Below the pieces are notes generated by a model. The model did not search any database and had not been told where the DNA came from. It saw nothing but the letters and a program-made list of their open reading frames with translations. Of a DNA stretch of 64,000 nt, positions 53,820 through 62,975 are shown one piece after another (position 1 is the first letter of the stretch; each line of letters opens with the position of its first letter). The DNA is taken from positions 1-64,000 of the forward strand of contig JBKBJT010000015.1 in assembly GCA_046294345.1 (NCBI GenBank). Reading direction: 5' to 3'. A program made the position numbers and the translations under genes. This DNA is from Ferrovibrio sp046294345. Its GTDB lineage: Bacteria > Pseudomonadota > Alphaproteobacteria > Ferrovibrionales > Ferrovibrionaceae.

Positions 53820-55832
53820 ATGCTGCAGGCCGCCACAGCCTTCCCCCGTCACGCCGCCCCGGTCAGTCATGCCGACATGGCGAATGCCATCCGGGCGCTT
53901 GCCATGGATGCCGTGCAAAAGGCCAATTCGGGCCATCCCGGCATGCCGATGGGCATGGCCGACGTGGCTACGGTGTTGTTCAGCCGCTTCCTGAAATTCG
54001 ACCCACAGAACGCGACCTGGCCTGACCGCGACCGCTTCGTGCTGTCGGCCGGCCACGGTTCGATGCTGCTCTATGCCCTGCTCCACCTGACCGGCTATCC
54101 GGACATGACGCTGGAGGAGCTGAAGAACTTCCGCCAAATCGGCTCGCGCACGGCTGGCCACCCGGAATTCGGCCATGCCGGCGGGATCGAGACCACCACC
54201 GGCCCTCTGGGTCAGGGCATCGCCACCGCCGTGGGCATGGCGCTGGCCGAGCGTCTGCTGGCCGCCCAGTTCGGCAAGGACGTGGTGGACCACTACACCT
54301 ATGTGATCGCCGGCGACGGCTGCCTGATGGAAGGCATCAGCCACGAAGCCATCTCGATGGCTGGCCATATGAAGCTGAACAAGCTGATCGTCCTGTGGGA
54401 CGACAATGAGATTTCCATCGACGGTCCGACCAGCCTGTCGGTGTCCGACGACCAGATCACCCGTTTCCAGGCCAGCGGCTGGGCCACCATCCGCGTCGAC
54501 GGCCATGACCCGGAAGCCGTCGCCGCCGCCATCGCCGCCGCGCAGAAGAGCGACAGGCCCAGCCTGATCGCCTGCCGCACCGTGATCGGCTATGGCGCGC
54601 CGACCAAAGCCGGCACGGCTGCCACCCATGGCTCGCCGCTGGGCCCCGACGAGATCAAGGGCGCGCGCGAAAAGCTGGGCTGGCCGCATGCCCCCTTCGA
54701 GATTCCAGACACCATCCTGAAGGCCTGGCGCGCTGTCGGCAGCGCCAATGCCGCCAAGAAACAGGCCTGGGACAAGGCGCTGGCCGCCCTGCCCGCGCCG
54801 CAGCGCGCCGAATGGGAGCGCCGCGTCAAGGGCGACCTGCCGGCCGATTTCGCCAGGGTAATGGACGAGTACAAGGCCAAACTGGCCGCCGACAAGCCGA
54901 AATGGGCGACCCGCAAGTCGTCGCAGATGGCGCTGGAAGTCATCAATCCGGCCGTGCCCGAGACAATCGGCGGCTCGGCCGACCTGACCGGATCGAACAA
55001 CACCAAGACCGCCGGCCTCAATCCGGTCAAGCCCGGCGACTTCAGCGGCCGCTATGTCTATTACGGTGTGCGCGAGCATGGCATGGCGGCGACGATGAAC
55101 GGCATCGCCCTGCATGGCGGGCTGATCCCCTATGGCGGCACCTTCCTGGTCTTCACCGATTACTGCCGCCCCTCGATCCGCCTCTCGGCCCTGATGGAGC
55201 AGCGTGTCATCTATGTGATGACCCATGATTCCATCGGCCTGGGCGAAGACGGTCCGACGCACCAGCCGGTCGAGCATCTGGCCGCCCTGCGCGCCATCCC
55301 GAACCTGCTCGTTTTGCGCCCGGCCGACGCGGTGGAAACCGCCGAAGCCTGGCAGGTGGCGCTGGAACAGAAGCATCGCCCCAGCGTACTGGCCCTCACC
55401 CGCCAGGATCTGCCGGCTGTGCGCACCAGCCACAGCAAGGAAAACCTGGTGGCCAGGGGCGGTTATGAACTGGTCGCCGCCGACGGCGCCGCCAAGGTGA
55501 CCCTGCTGGCCACCGGTTCGGAAATCGCCATCGCGATGACCGCCCGCGACCTGCTGCAGAAGGATGGCATCCCGACCCGCGTCGTCTCGATGCCGAGCTT
55601 CGAATTGTTTGACACCCAGGATGCCGCCTACCAGGAAAAGACCCTGGGCCCGGGCACCGTGCGCGTGGCGATCGAGGCCGGCGTGCGCCAGGGCTGGGAC
55701 CGTTACCTCGGCATCAAGGGCGGCTTCGTCGGCATGAGCGGCTTCGGGGCCTCGGGCCCCTACGAGCAGTTGTACAAGCATTTCGGCATCACGCCGGAAG
55801 CCGTGGCCCAGGCGGCCAAGCAGAGGCTGTAA
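53820..55832 (+). CDS. tkt: Transketolase
   Basis: The 670-residue thiamine-diphosphate enzyme moves two-carbon units in the pentose phosphate pathway. It has NSGHPGMPMG, the cofactor motif GDGCLMEGISHEA, the histidine-containing GPTHQPVEHLA and YGVREHGMAATMNG. The length is typical. The ATG at 53820 gives a short extension before MANAIRALAMDAVQKA, which is where most members start, so the true start could be at 53878. zwf, at 29193, belongs to the same pathway. It is followed by a 178 bp gap and msbA. Confidence 0.95.
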   Translation: MLQAATAFPRHAAPVSHADMANAIRALAMDAVQKANSGHPGMPMGMADVATVLFSRFLKFDPQNATWPDRDRFVLSAGHGSMLLYALLHLTGYPDMTLEELKNFRQIGSRTAGHPEFGHAGGIETTTGPLGQGIATAVGMALAERLLAAQFGKDVVDHYTYVIAGDGCLMEGISHEAISMAGHMKLNKLIVLWDDNEISIDGPTSLSVSDDQITRFQASGWATIRVDGHDPEAVAAAIAAAQKSDRPSLIACRTVIGYGAPTKAGTAATHGSPLGPDEIKGAREKLGWPHAPFEIPDTILKAWRAVGSANAAKKQAWDKALAALPAPQRAEWERRVKGDLPADFARVMDEYKAKLAADKPKWATRKSSQMALEVINPAVPETIGGSADLTGSNNTKTAGLNPVKPGDFSGRYVYYGVREHGMAATMNGIALHGGLIPYGGTFLVFTDYCRPSIRLSALMEQRVIYVMTHDSIGLGEDGPTHQPVEHLAALRAIPNLLVLRPADAVETAEAWQVALEQKHRPSVLALTRQDLPAVRTSHSKENLVARGGYELVAADGAAKVTLLATGSEIAIAMTARDLLQKDGIPTRVVSMPSFELFDTQDAAYQEKTLGPGTVRVAIEAGVRQGWDRYLGIKGGFVGMSGFGASGPYEQLYKHFGITPEAVAQAAKQRL

Positions 55833-55964
55833 GGCGCACAGGCGGGTAACTGCCTGCCGCGCAAGCTTTTATCCGTGCAGGCCTGCCCGTCGCAGGCTGG
55901 GCGAAAGCTGTCAGGCCCGGAGCCATGCTGGCCCCGCCTTACGTCGCATGCTATAGCAGCCGGC

Positions 55965-55993
55965 ATTAACTCTTTGCCGAGATTGACTCTTTG
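55965..55993 (+). repeat. Short direct repeat upstream of msbA
   Basis: ATTAACTCTTTG (55965-55976) recurs as ATTGACTCTTTG (55982-55993), one base different, 17 bp later. It lies just ahead of the msbA start. It could bind a regulator to the same face of the helix, or be chance. Confidence 0.3.
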
Positions 55994-56010
55994 ATCGGGA
56001 CGGATTCCCT

Positions 56011-57777
56011 GTGACTTCCCCCACGCCCCCCGGCACACCGGTCAGCAGCATGGCGCTGATCCGCCGCCTGCTGGCCGAACAGGTTCGCCCCCATATCGGT
56101 TCGCTGTTCCTGGCAGTGATCAGCATGGGTGTCGTGGCGGCGATGACGGCCGCCACCGCCTGGCTGCTCAAGCCGGCCATCGACCAGGTTTTCACCGAAC
56201 GTGATCCCTACTGGACCATGATGGTGCCGCTGATGGTGGTAGCCGTAGTGGTGATCAAGGCCATCGCCGCCTATTTCGAGGGCACGCTGATGACCCAGTT
56301 CGGCGAGCGGATCATCGCCGACACCCAGGTCCGCATGTATGCCCACATGATCCGCGCCGACCTTGCCTGGCTGCATGAAATGCATTCCGGCAAACTGATC
56401 GCCAGCTTCCTGTATGACGCCAGCCTGCTGCGCGAGGCAGTATCGAAAGCTCTCACCGGCATCGTCAAGGACAGCCTGAGCCTGATTTTCCTCACCGGCG
56501 TGATGTTTGCCATGAACTGGCAATTCGCCCTGATCGTCTGTGTGATCTTCCCGATCGTGGGCCTGACCACCCGGCGGCTGGGCAAGAAGGCGCGCAAGGG
56601 TTCGGCGCGTTCGCAGCAGGAAACCGGCAAGCTGACCACCATCCTGAGCGAGACCTTCGATGGCGCGCGCATGGTCAAGGCCTATGGCATGGAGCAGCGC
56701 GAGATCGACCGCGCGCGTCAGTCGGTGGAAACGCGCCTGGGCCACATCATGAAGGTCGTGCGCGCCCGCGCCGCAGCCAGCCCCTCCACCGAGGCCTTGG
56801 GCGGCATCGCGGTCGCCGTGATCATCTATATCGGCGGCACCACAGAAACCCTGACGCTCGGCACGCTGACCGCCTTTATCTATGCCGCGCTTTCGGCCTA
56901 CCAGCCACTCAAGGCACTCGCCAACCTGAATACCGCCCTGCAGGAAGGCTTGGCTGCCGCCGAGCGCATTTTCAGCCTGCTCGACATCAAACCGAAAATC
57001 ACCGAAGCGGTGGATGCGAAACCGCTGGTCGTCTCGGGCGGCGAAATCCGCCTGGAACAGGTGAGTTTCCGGTACAGCGAAGACAAGACCGCGCTGCAGG
57101 ACATTTCCCTCGTGGTGCCACGCGGCAAAAAGGCCGCTCTGGTTGGCGCCTCGGGCGCCGGCAAATCCACCCTGCTCAATCTTGTGCCGCGCTTCTACGA
57201 TGCCTCGCAAGGGCGTGTGCTGATCGACGGGCAGGATGTGCGCTCAGTGACGCTTGGCTCGCTGCGCCGCAATGTGGCGCTGGTCAGCCAGGAACTGACG
57301 TTGTTCGACGACACCATCCGCGCCAACATCGCATATGGCCGTCCGGAAGCCGGCCAGGACGAGATCGAGGCCGCCGCCCGGCATGCCGCCGCGCATGATT
57401 TCATCATGGCTCTGCCGGAAGGTTACGACACGCTGGTGGGCGAGAACGGCGTGCGGCTTTCCGGCGGCCAGCGCCAGCGCATCGCCATTGCGCGGGCCAT
57501 GCTGCGCGATGCCCCGATCCTGCTGCTGGACGAGGCAACCAGCGCGCTGGATACCGAGTCCGAGCGCCTGATCCAGACGGCGCTGGGCGAACTGATGCGC
57601 GGCCGCACCACGCTGGTGATCGCCCACCGCCTGTCGACCGTGATCGATGCCGACGTGATCTTTGTGCTGGATTACGGCCGTCTGGTCGAACAGGGCAGCC
57701 ATGCCGAATTGCTGGCCCGCAACGGCGCCTATGCCCGGCTGTATGCCACCCAGTTCGCCGTCGAGGCCACGGCTTAA
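56011..57777 (+). CDS. msbA: Lipid A export ABC transporter, MsbA-like
   Basis: The 588-residue half-transporter has six membrane helices in its first ~310 residues, then an ATPase domain with Walker A GASGAGKSTLLN, signature LSGGQRQR and Walker B ILLLDEATSALD. It should flip core lipid A across the inner membrane. It leads msbA-DUF374-lpxK-lpxL, the conserved lipid A block. The start is a GTG at 56011; an ATG at 56050 is also possible. It lies 178 bp after tkt and 4 bp before the acyltransferase-like gene. Confidence 0.88.
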   Translation: MTSPTPPGTPVSSMALIRRLLAEQVRPHIGSLFLAVISMGVVAAMTAATAWLLKPAIDQVFTERDPYWTMMVPLMVVAVVVIKAIAAYFEGTLMTQFGERIIADTQVRMYAHMIRADLAWLHEMHSGKLIASFLYDASLLREAVSKALTGIVKDSLSLIFLTGVMFAMNWQFALIVCVIFPIVGLTTRRLGKKARKGSARSQQETGKLTTILSETFDGARMVKAYGMEQREIDRARQSVETRLGHIMKVVRARAAASPSTEALGGIAVAVIIYIGGTTETLTLGTLTAFIYAALSAYQPLKALANLNTALQEGLAAAERIFSLLDIKPKITEAVDAKPLVVSGGEIRLEQVSFRYSEDKTALQDISLVVPRGKKAALVGASGAGKSTLLNLVPRFYDASQGRVLIDGQDVRSVTLGSLRRNVALVSQELTLFDDTIRANIAYGRPEAGQDEIEAAARHAAAHDFIMALPEGYDTLVGENGVRLSGGQRQRIAIARAMLRDAPILLLDEATSALDTESERLIQTALGELMRGRTTLVIAHRLSTVIDADVIFVLDYGRLVEQGSHAELLARNGAYARLYATQFAVEATA

Positions 57778-57781
57778 ATCC

Positions 57782-58516
57782 ATGGCCGGGCTGCTCAAGC
57801 GCATCCTGCGAAGCGCTCCCGTAGTTCGGCTGACGGCCGATGCCATTGCATTGTATGTGCGCTTCGTGCATGCCACCTCGCGCTGGGAAATCCGCGGCAT
57901 CGAATATCCGCAACCTTTCTGGCGCGATGGCAAACCCTTCATAGGTGCCTTCTGGCATGGTCGCCTGTTGATGATGCCGCTGGCCTGGACGACCACGCAT
58001 CCGATGCATGTACTTATTTCGCAGCATCGCGACGGCGAGTTGATCGCCCGCGCCATGGACCCGTTCGGCATTGGCACCGTGCGCGGATCCTCGGCCAAGC
58101 AGGGCAAGGCCGACAAGGGCGGCACTGCCGCCCTGCGCAGCATACTGCAGGTTCTGAAACGCGGCGAATACGTGACCGTCACGCCGGATGGGCCGCGCGG
58201 GCCGCGTATGCGAGCCAGCACGGGAATCGTCGCCGCCGCCCGCCTCGCCCGCGTACCGATCATACCCGCCACTTATGGCGTCGCGCGACGCAGGCTGGCC
58301 GCTTCATGGGATCGTTTCCTGATTCCATGGCCTTTCAACCGCGGCATTTATATCTGGGGCGAACCGATCGACGTCCATAGCGACGAAACCGAAAGCCTTG
58401 AGCAGGCGGCACTGCGCGTGGAACGCGCGCTCAATGCACTATGCGAGGCGGCCGACCGCCATTGCGGCCAGCCACCAGTCGAGCCTATGCCGGCACGGGA
58501 TGGGCATGATGCCTAG
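57782..58516 (+). CDS. DUF374 lysophospholipid acyltransferase-like protein
   Basis: The 244-residue protein is of the DUF374/lysophospholipid acyltransferase type, with FWHGRLLMMP (the histidine of the HxxxxD-like site) and TPDGPRGPRMR as the conserved blocks. In many Alphaproteobacteria it sits between msbA and waaA, and is thought to add an acyl chain to lipid A or a related lipid. Here lpxK follows it directly, overlapping by 11 bases. A hydrophobic N-terminal stretch suggests membrane association. The acyl donor is not known. Confidence 0.8.
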   Translation: MAGLLKRILRSAPVVRLTADAIALYVRFVHATSRWEIRGIEYPQPFWRDGKPFIGAFWHGRLLMMPLAWTTTHPMHVLISQHRDGELIARAMDPFGIGTVRGSSAKQGKADKGGTAALRSILQVLKRGEYVTVTPDGPRGPRMRASTGIVAAARLARVPIIPATYGVARRRLAASWDRFLIPWPFNRGIYIWGEPIDVHSDETESLEQAALRVERALNALCEAADRHCGQPPVEPMPARDGHDA

Positions 58517-59492
58517 CCGGACGCCTGATTTCTGGCGCAGCGACACCGGCTCTCCCTGGCCGGCGATATTGCAGCCGCTGGCCAAAATTTATGAATTTGG
58601 TAACCGGCTCAACCGCCAAACCACTACACCGCAGGAGGTGGGCCGCCCGGTAATCTCGGTCGGCAACCTGGTCGCCGGCGGCGCGGGCAAGACGCCAACC
58701 GCCATCGCACTGACCGAAATCCTGCATCGCCTGGGCCTGCATCCGCAGATCGTCAGCCGCGGCTATGGCGGCCGGCTGGCAGGCCCCGTGCGCGTCGATC
58801 CGGTGCGGCATACCGCTGCCGATGTGGGCGACGAGGCCCTGCTGCTGAATGCTGCCGCACCCACCTGGATCGGCCGCGACCGCCCCGCCGCCGCCCGGGC
58901 CGCCGTCGCCGCCGGCGCCGGCTGCATCATCGCCGACGACGCGCACCAGACATACGCACTGGCCCGCCAGCTCAGCCTGCTGGTGGTGGATGGCGGTTAT
59001 GGTTTCGGCAATGGCCGTCTGCTGCCCGCCGGGCCCCTGCGCGAACCCATCGCGGAAGGCCTGGAACGTTGCGACGCGGTGATCCTGATCGGCAAACCCG
59101 TTGTGCCGCTGCCGTCTTTCGGCATGCGTCCGGTTTTTCGTGCCGAACTCGAACCCAATGCCGCCGATGTCGTGCGGCTGCGCGGCCGGCGCGCGCTGGC
59201 CTTCGCCGGCATCGGTCGGCCGGAAAAATTCTATGCCTCGCTGCGCCAGGCCGGCGTCGAGATAGCCGCCACCAAATCCTTCCCCGATCATGCACCCTAT
59301 AGCGAAGATGCCGTGATGCGTCTGGTGGAACAGGCCCACGCCCTGCACGCCATTCCCGTGACCACTGCGAAGGACCAGATGCGGCTGCCGAGGGCAGCGC
59401 GGTCGATGGTCGATGTACTGCGCGTCAGCCTTGCCTTCGCCGACCCCACCGCCGTCGAACAATTCCTGAAAGGCAAGCTTGTTCGTGTTTAA
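58506..59492 (+). CDS. lpxK: Tetraacyldisaccharide 4'-kinase
   Basis: The 328-residue kinase phosphorylates the 4' position of the lipid A disaccharide. The P-loop is VGNLVAGGAGKTPTAIALT near residue 52, and SRGYGG follows. The later AKSFPDHAPY-like segment ATKSFPDHAPYSEDAVMRL is typical. The ATG at 58506 is preceded by GGGATGGG; neighbouring ATGs at 58500 and 58509 are alternatives. It overlaps DUF374 by 11 bases and lpxL by 14. waaA (Kdo transferase), normally next to it, is missing from this operon. Confidence 0.93.
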   Translation: MMPSRTPDFWRSDTGSPWPAILQPLAKIYEFGNRLNRQTTTPQEVGRPVISVGNLVAGGAGKTPTAIALTEILHRLGLHPQIVSRGYGGRLAGPVRVDPVRHTAADVGDEALLLNAAAPTWIGRDRPAAARAAVAAGAGCIIADDAHQTYALARQLSLLVVDGGYGFGNGRLLPAGPLREPIAEGLERCDAVILIGKPVVPLPSFGMRPVFRAELEPNAADVVRLRGRRALAFAGIGRPEKFYASLRQAGVEIAATKSFPDHAPYSEDAVMRLVEQAHALHAIPVTTAKDQMRLPRAARSMVDVLRVSLAFADPTAVEQFLKGKLVRV

Positions 59493-60372
59493 ACGCGCCG
59501 AACCACATGAATACGTCGCCGCCTGGGGGGCCCGACTGGCGCTAGCCCTGTTCCGTGCCCTGCCGATTGATCGCGCCTCCGCCTTTGGCGGCTGGCTCGG
59601 ACAGACCCTGGGACCCCGCCTGCCGGTTCACAGAACCGCTGTTGCCAACCTGCAGCTTGCGCTGCCTGAACTGGCCGCACGGCATGAGGCAATCCTGCAG
59701 GGCATGTGGAACAACCTCGGTCGCGTGCTGGCCGAATATGCCCATCTTGGCGACATCCGCATCGGACCCCGCGAAACCGGGGGACGCATCGAGGTTGTCG
59801 GCGCCGAGCATCTTCTGGCGATCCGCGACAGCAAGAAGCCCGCGATTTTCTTCTCGGCCCACTTCGGCAACTGGGAAGTGATGAGCATTGTCGGCATGCA
59901 CTATGGCATCCCCCTGGTGCAGGTTTATCGTGCCGCCAACAATCCGCTGACCGAGGAGCTGCTTCAGGAACTGCGGAAGCCGGTCGGCGGTCGCCATGTG
60001 CCAAAGGGAATGCAGGCGGCACGCGAGTTACTCAGGGCGCTGAAGAATAACGAGTGCCTCGCCATAATGGTCGATCAGAAACTGAACACAGGCCTTGCCG
60101 TGCCGTTCTTCGGCCGCGAGGCGATGACCGCCCCCGCCATAGCCGAACTGGCCCTGCGCGCCGGTTGCCCCGTCGTACCGATCTATGGCGAGCGGGTGGA
60201 TGGCGACGCCTACTTTCGCGTCACCATCGAAGCGCCGATACAGCTGGAAAGCACCGGCAACCGCGAGCGCGACACCTATAACGGCTTGCTGCTGATCAAC
60301 CGGAAAATCGAGGAGCGTATCCGCAGGGACCCGGAGCAGTGGTTCTGGGTGCACAAGCGCTGGAAGCGCTGA
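59479..60372 (+). CDS. lpxL: Lipid A late acyltransferase (LpxL/HtrB family)
   Basis: The 297-residue protein adds a secondary acyl chain to Kdo-lipid A or to a lipid A precursor. FFSAHFGNWEVMSIVG has the HxxxxE active site, and YRAANNPLTEELLQELR is the typical next block. The start is probably the TTG at 59479, because AAAGG lies 6 bases before it; a GTG at 59485 is an alternative. It overlaps lpxK by 14 bases and ends the lipid A operon, converging with the M23 peptidase gene one base away. Confidence 0.9.
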   Translation: MFVFKRAEPHEYVAAWGARLALALFRALPIDRASAFGGWLGQTLGPRLPVHRTAVANLQLALPELAARHEAILQGMWNNLGRVLAEYAHLGDIRIGPRETGGRIEVVGAEHLLAIRDSKKPAIFFSAHFGNWEVMSIVGMHYGIPLVQVYRAANNPLTEELLQELRKPVGGRHVPKGMQAARELLRALKNNECLAIMVDQKLNTGLAVPFFGREAMTAPAIAELALRAGCPVVPIYGERVDGDAYFRVTIEAPIQLESTGNRERDTYNGLLLINRKIEERIRRDPEQWFWVHKRWKR

Positions 60373-60373
60373 A

Positions 60374-61195
60374 TCAGGGTTGCGGCGGCAGCAGCCGCTG
60401 CGGATCGAGCCGCACGTCGAACCAGTTCACCCGCCAGTCCAGATGCGCGCCGGTGGCCCGTCCGGTGGCGCCGACGGTACCGATCTTCTCGCCCTGCCGC
60501 ACACGCCGGCCCACCTTCACCGTCACGCTCTGCAGGTGCGAATAGGCGGCATTGATACCCATGCCATGATCGATGATGACCGTGCCGCCGGTGTAATAGA
60601 AATCCTTCTCGGCCAGCACGACTTCGCCATCGGTGCTGGCCAGCACCGGCGTGCCGGTGGGTGCGGCAATGTCGATACCGAAATGCGGCTGGCGCGGCTC
60701 GCCGTTCAGGATGCGCTGGCTGCCATAGACGCCGCTGACGATCCCTTTCACCGGCCAGATCCAGCCCTGCAAGAAATCCTGCCGCGGCGTGTTGCGCTGA
60801 CGCACTTCGGCGATTTTTGCGTTCTCGCGCCGGATGCGGTCCAGCACGGCGGGCGGCGGCGTCACCTGGGCTGGCGGCAGGCCGTCGATACGCTGGATAT
60901 CATAGGTTCGCGCCGCCACTTGCAAAGCCATCTGTTCGGCCTTGCCGGCACGCGTCACCGTCAGGGGCACCGAGGCCGGTTCGTCGCGACCGAAGCCGAA
61001 CACGAACCGCCCGTCGCCGGCCACCGGCACGATCCGTTCGCCCAGTTTGATCTGAAGGCCCGGTTCGGCCTGGCCGATCACCAATCCACCCTGGCTGAAA
61101 TCGCCCTGCCAGGTCAGGCCCGGCGGCGGCTCGTTGGCTTTGGCCTGTCCCAGGACGAGGCCGGCCAGCAGGCAAGCAGCCAGCCAGCGTTTCAT
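60374..61195 (-). CDS. M23 family murein metallopeptidase
   Basis: The 273-residue protein has a signal peptide (LAACLLAGLVLGQAKA) and a long mixed region, then an M23 peptidase domain with HFGIDIAAPTGTPVLA (zinc ligands H and D) and IDHGMGINAAYSHLQS (final histidine). It should act on peptidoglycan cross-bridges in the periplasm or serve as an adaptor. Its start overlaps the stop of the DUF2093 gene by four bases (ATGA), and that gene overlaps xseA, so the three are coupled. Confidence 0.9.
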   Translation of the reverse strand: MKRWLAACLLAGLVLGQAKANEPPPGLTWQGDFSQGGLVIGQAEPGLQIKLGERIVPVAGDGRFVFGFGRDEPASVPLTVTRAGKAEQMALQVAARTYDIQRIDGLPPAQVTPPPAVLDRIRRENAKIAEVRQRNTPRQDFLQGWIWPVKGIVSGVYGSQRILNGEPRQPHFGIDIAAPTGTPVLASTDGEVVLAEKDFYYTGGTVIIDHGMGINAAYSHLQSVTVKVGRRVRQGEKIGTVGATGRATGAHLDWRVNWFDVRLDPQRLLPPQP

Positions 61196-61413
61196 CCGCG
61201 CCGCACCGGATCGCGCAGCAGCCCCTGTAGGGCGACGACCGCATCGGCATAGGCTTCCTGGCGATCAACGCTCCAGTAGCGCAGGCTGTTCAGCGGAATC
61301 CGCACCTGCGTCACGGCACAGAGCACATAGGAACCGGGAAACACGATGTCGAAGGCACCATGCCGGTAATACAGCTTGGCTTCGGTCTCGCGCGGCAACG
61401 GCGGCGTCTGCAT
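61192..61413 (-). CDS. DUF2093 family small protein
   Basis: The 73-residue protein belongs to DUF2093, a small family found in Alphaproteobacteria. The conserved blocks are YYRHGAFDIVFPGSYVLCAV and IPLNSLRYWSVDRQEAY. Its function is unknown. It is commonly encoded next to xseA, and here its ATG overlaps the xseA stop (TGATG) and its stop overlaps the M23 peptidase start. It has no signal peptide. Confidence 0.88.
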   Translation of the reverse strand: MQTPPLPRETEAKLYYRHGAFDIVFPGSYVLCAVTQVRIPLNSLRYWSVDRQEAYADAVVALQGLLRDPVRRG

Positions 61414-62855
61414 CAGAACAATTCCTCCTGGCCGGGCGGCTTGGCCGCAACGGTACCGCGACGGGCCGGCGCCGCGCTGCCGCCTTCGATGCGGGCCTGA
61501 CGGCGGCCATCCTGCATCTCGATGGTGACGGCCGCGCCCGGCACCATACCAGCCGCCGATTTCAGCGCATGGCCATCGGCGCCATAGACCACGGCGAAGC
61601 CGCGCGACAGCACATTCCTGTAAGACAGACTTTCCAGCAGCTTCGCTGGCTGGGCCAGCCGCTGGATTGCATCGGCCTGGCGCTGGCGCAGGGCACGCAG
61701 CAGCCGCGCATCGGCATCCAGCAGCCGGCGGCGATAATCCGCCACTTCCCGCCGCAGCAGGGCTGGCCGCAGCTTGGCGAATTTGGTTTCCATCTGCGCG
61801 CGCTGGGCAGCAACGCCGACGCGCAGGGCATGCTTCAGCCGGTCCGACAGATCATCGAAACGCTGCCGCGCCATTTCCAACTGCTCGCGCGGGCCACGCA
61901 GGCCACGCCCCAGCCCATCCAGATGCTGGCGCTTCTCACGCACCAGCCGGGTGATGCCACGGCGCAGGCGTTCATCGAAGCTGGCGACGCTGCTCACCAG
62001 TTCCATGCGCACCGGCACCGCCATTTCGGCGGCTGCCGTGGGCGTCGGCGCACGGCGGTCGGACGCGAAATCGATCAGCGTGGTGTCGGTTTCATGGCCC
62101 ACGGCCGAGATCAGCGGAATGTCGGAGCCGGCTGCGGCGCGCACCACCACTTCCTCGTTGAAGGCCATCAGGTCTTCCAGGCTGCCGCCGCCACGCGCCA
62201 CGATCAGCAGATCGGGTCGCGGCACGACGCCATCGGCGGGCAATGCATTGAAACCGCGGATCGCCCTGGCCACCTGTTCGGCGGCGCCTTCGCCCTGCAC
62301 CAGCACCGGCCAGACCAGCACATGGGTCGGGAAACGGTCGGCCAGGCGATGCAGGATGTCGCGGATCACGGCACCCGTTGGCGAAGTCACCACGCCGATC
62401 ACACGCGGCAGGTAAGGCAGCGGGCGTTTACGCTCAGGCGCGAACAGGCCCTCGGCAGCCAGCTTCTGCTTGCGCTGCTCCAGCAGGGCCATCAGCGCGC
62501 CGAGGCCGGCCAGCTCCATGCGCTCGACCACCATCTGGTATTTCGAGCGGCCGGGATAGCTGGTCAGCTTGCCCGAGCAGACCACTTCCATGCCATCTTC
62601 CGCCTTCACCCCCAGCCGGGCGGCGCTGCCTTTCCAGCAGACGGCATCCAGCACCGAATCGGCATCTTTGAGCGAGAAATACAGATGCCCCGAGGCGGCG
62701 CGCTTGAAACCGGAAATTTCGCCGCGCACGCGCACCCAGCCGAAGGTCTCCTCGATGCTGCGCTTCAGGCGCAGCGACAGCTCGGTGACGCTGTATTCCG
62801 GCACATTGGTGGCCACCGCCGGGGCACTGGCGGGAATCGTGTTCGAATCGCTCAT
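61413..62855 (-). CDS. xseA: Exodeoxyribonuclease VII large subunit
   Basis: The 480-residue large subunit of exonuclease VII has an N-terminal OB-fold region with VRVRGEISGFKRAASGHLYF, the GVVTSPTGAVIRDILH block, and ARGGGSLEDLMAFNEE, SAVGHETDTTL and APTPTAAAE, which belong to the catalytic domain. The C-terminal half is helical. It degrades single-stranded DNA with XseB, whose gene is not in the window. I place the start at 62855 (MSDSNTIPASAP); the open frame further upstream is not conserved and reaches into the purD region. It is divergent from purD. Confidence 0.93.
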   Translation of the reverse strand: MSDSNTIPASAPAVATNVPEYSVTELSLRLKRSIEETFGWVRVRGEISGFKRAASGHLYFSLKDADSVLDAVCWKGSAARLGVKAEDGMEVVCSGKLTSYPGRSKYQMVVERMELAGLGALMALLEQRKQKLAAEGLFAPERKRPLPYLPRVIGVVTSPTGAVIRDILHRLADRFPTHVLVWPVLVQGEGAAEQVARAIRGFNALPADGVVPRPDLLIVARGGGSLEDLMAFNEEVVVRAAAGSDIPLISAVGHETDTTLIDFASDRRAPTPTAAAEMAVPVRMELVSSVASFDERLRRGITRLVREKRQHLDGLGRGLRGPREQLEMARQRFDDLSDRLKHALRVGVAAQRAQMETKFAKLRPALLRREVADYRRRLLDADARLLRALRQRQADAIQRLAQPAKLLESLSYRNVLSRGFAVVYGADGHALKSAAGMVPGAAVTIEMQDGRRQARIEGGSAAPARRGTVAAKPPGQEELF

Positions 62856-62975
62856 TCCGGGAACCTTGAATCCATGGCCGGCATGATACAAAGATTGCCG
62901 CCGCCGCTCCAGCCGCCCCTCCGGCCGGCGAAGGGCGCGGAACAGCCATTTTCCTGTCATTTCCCGGGTAAACAG

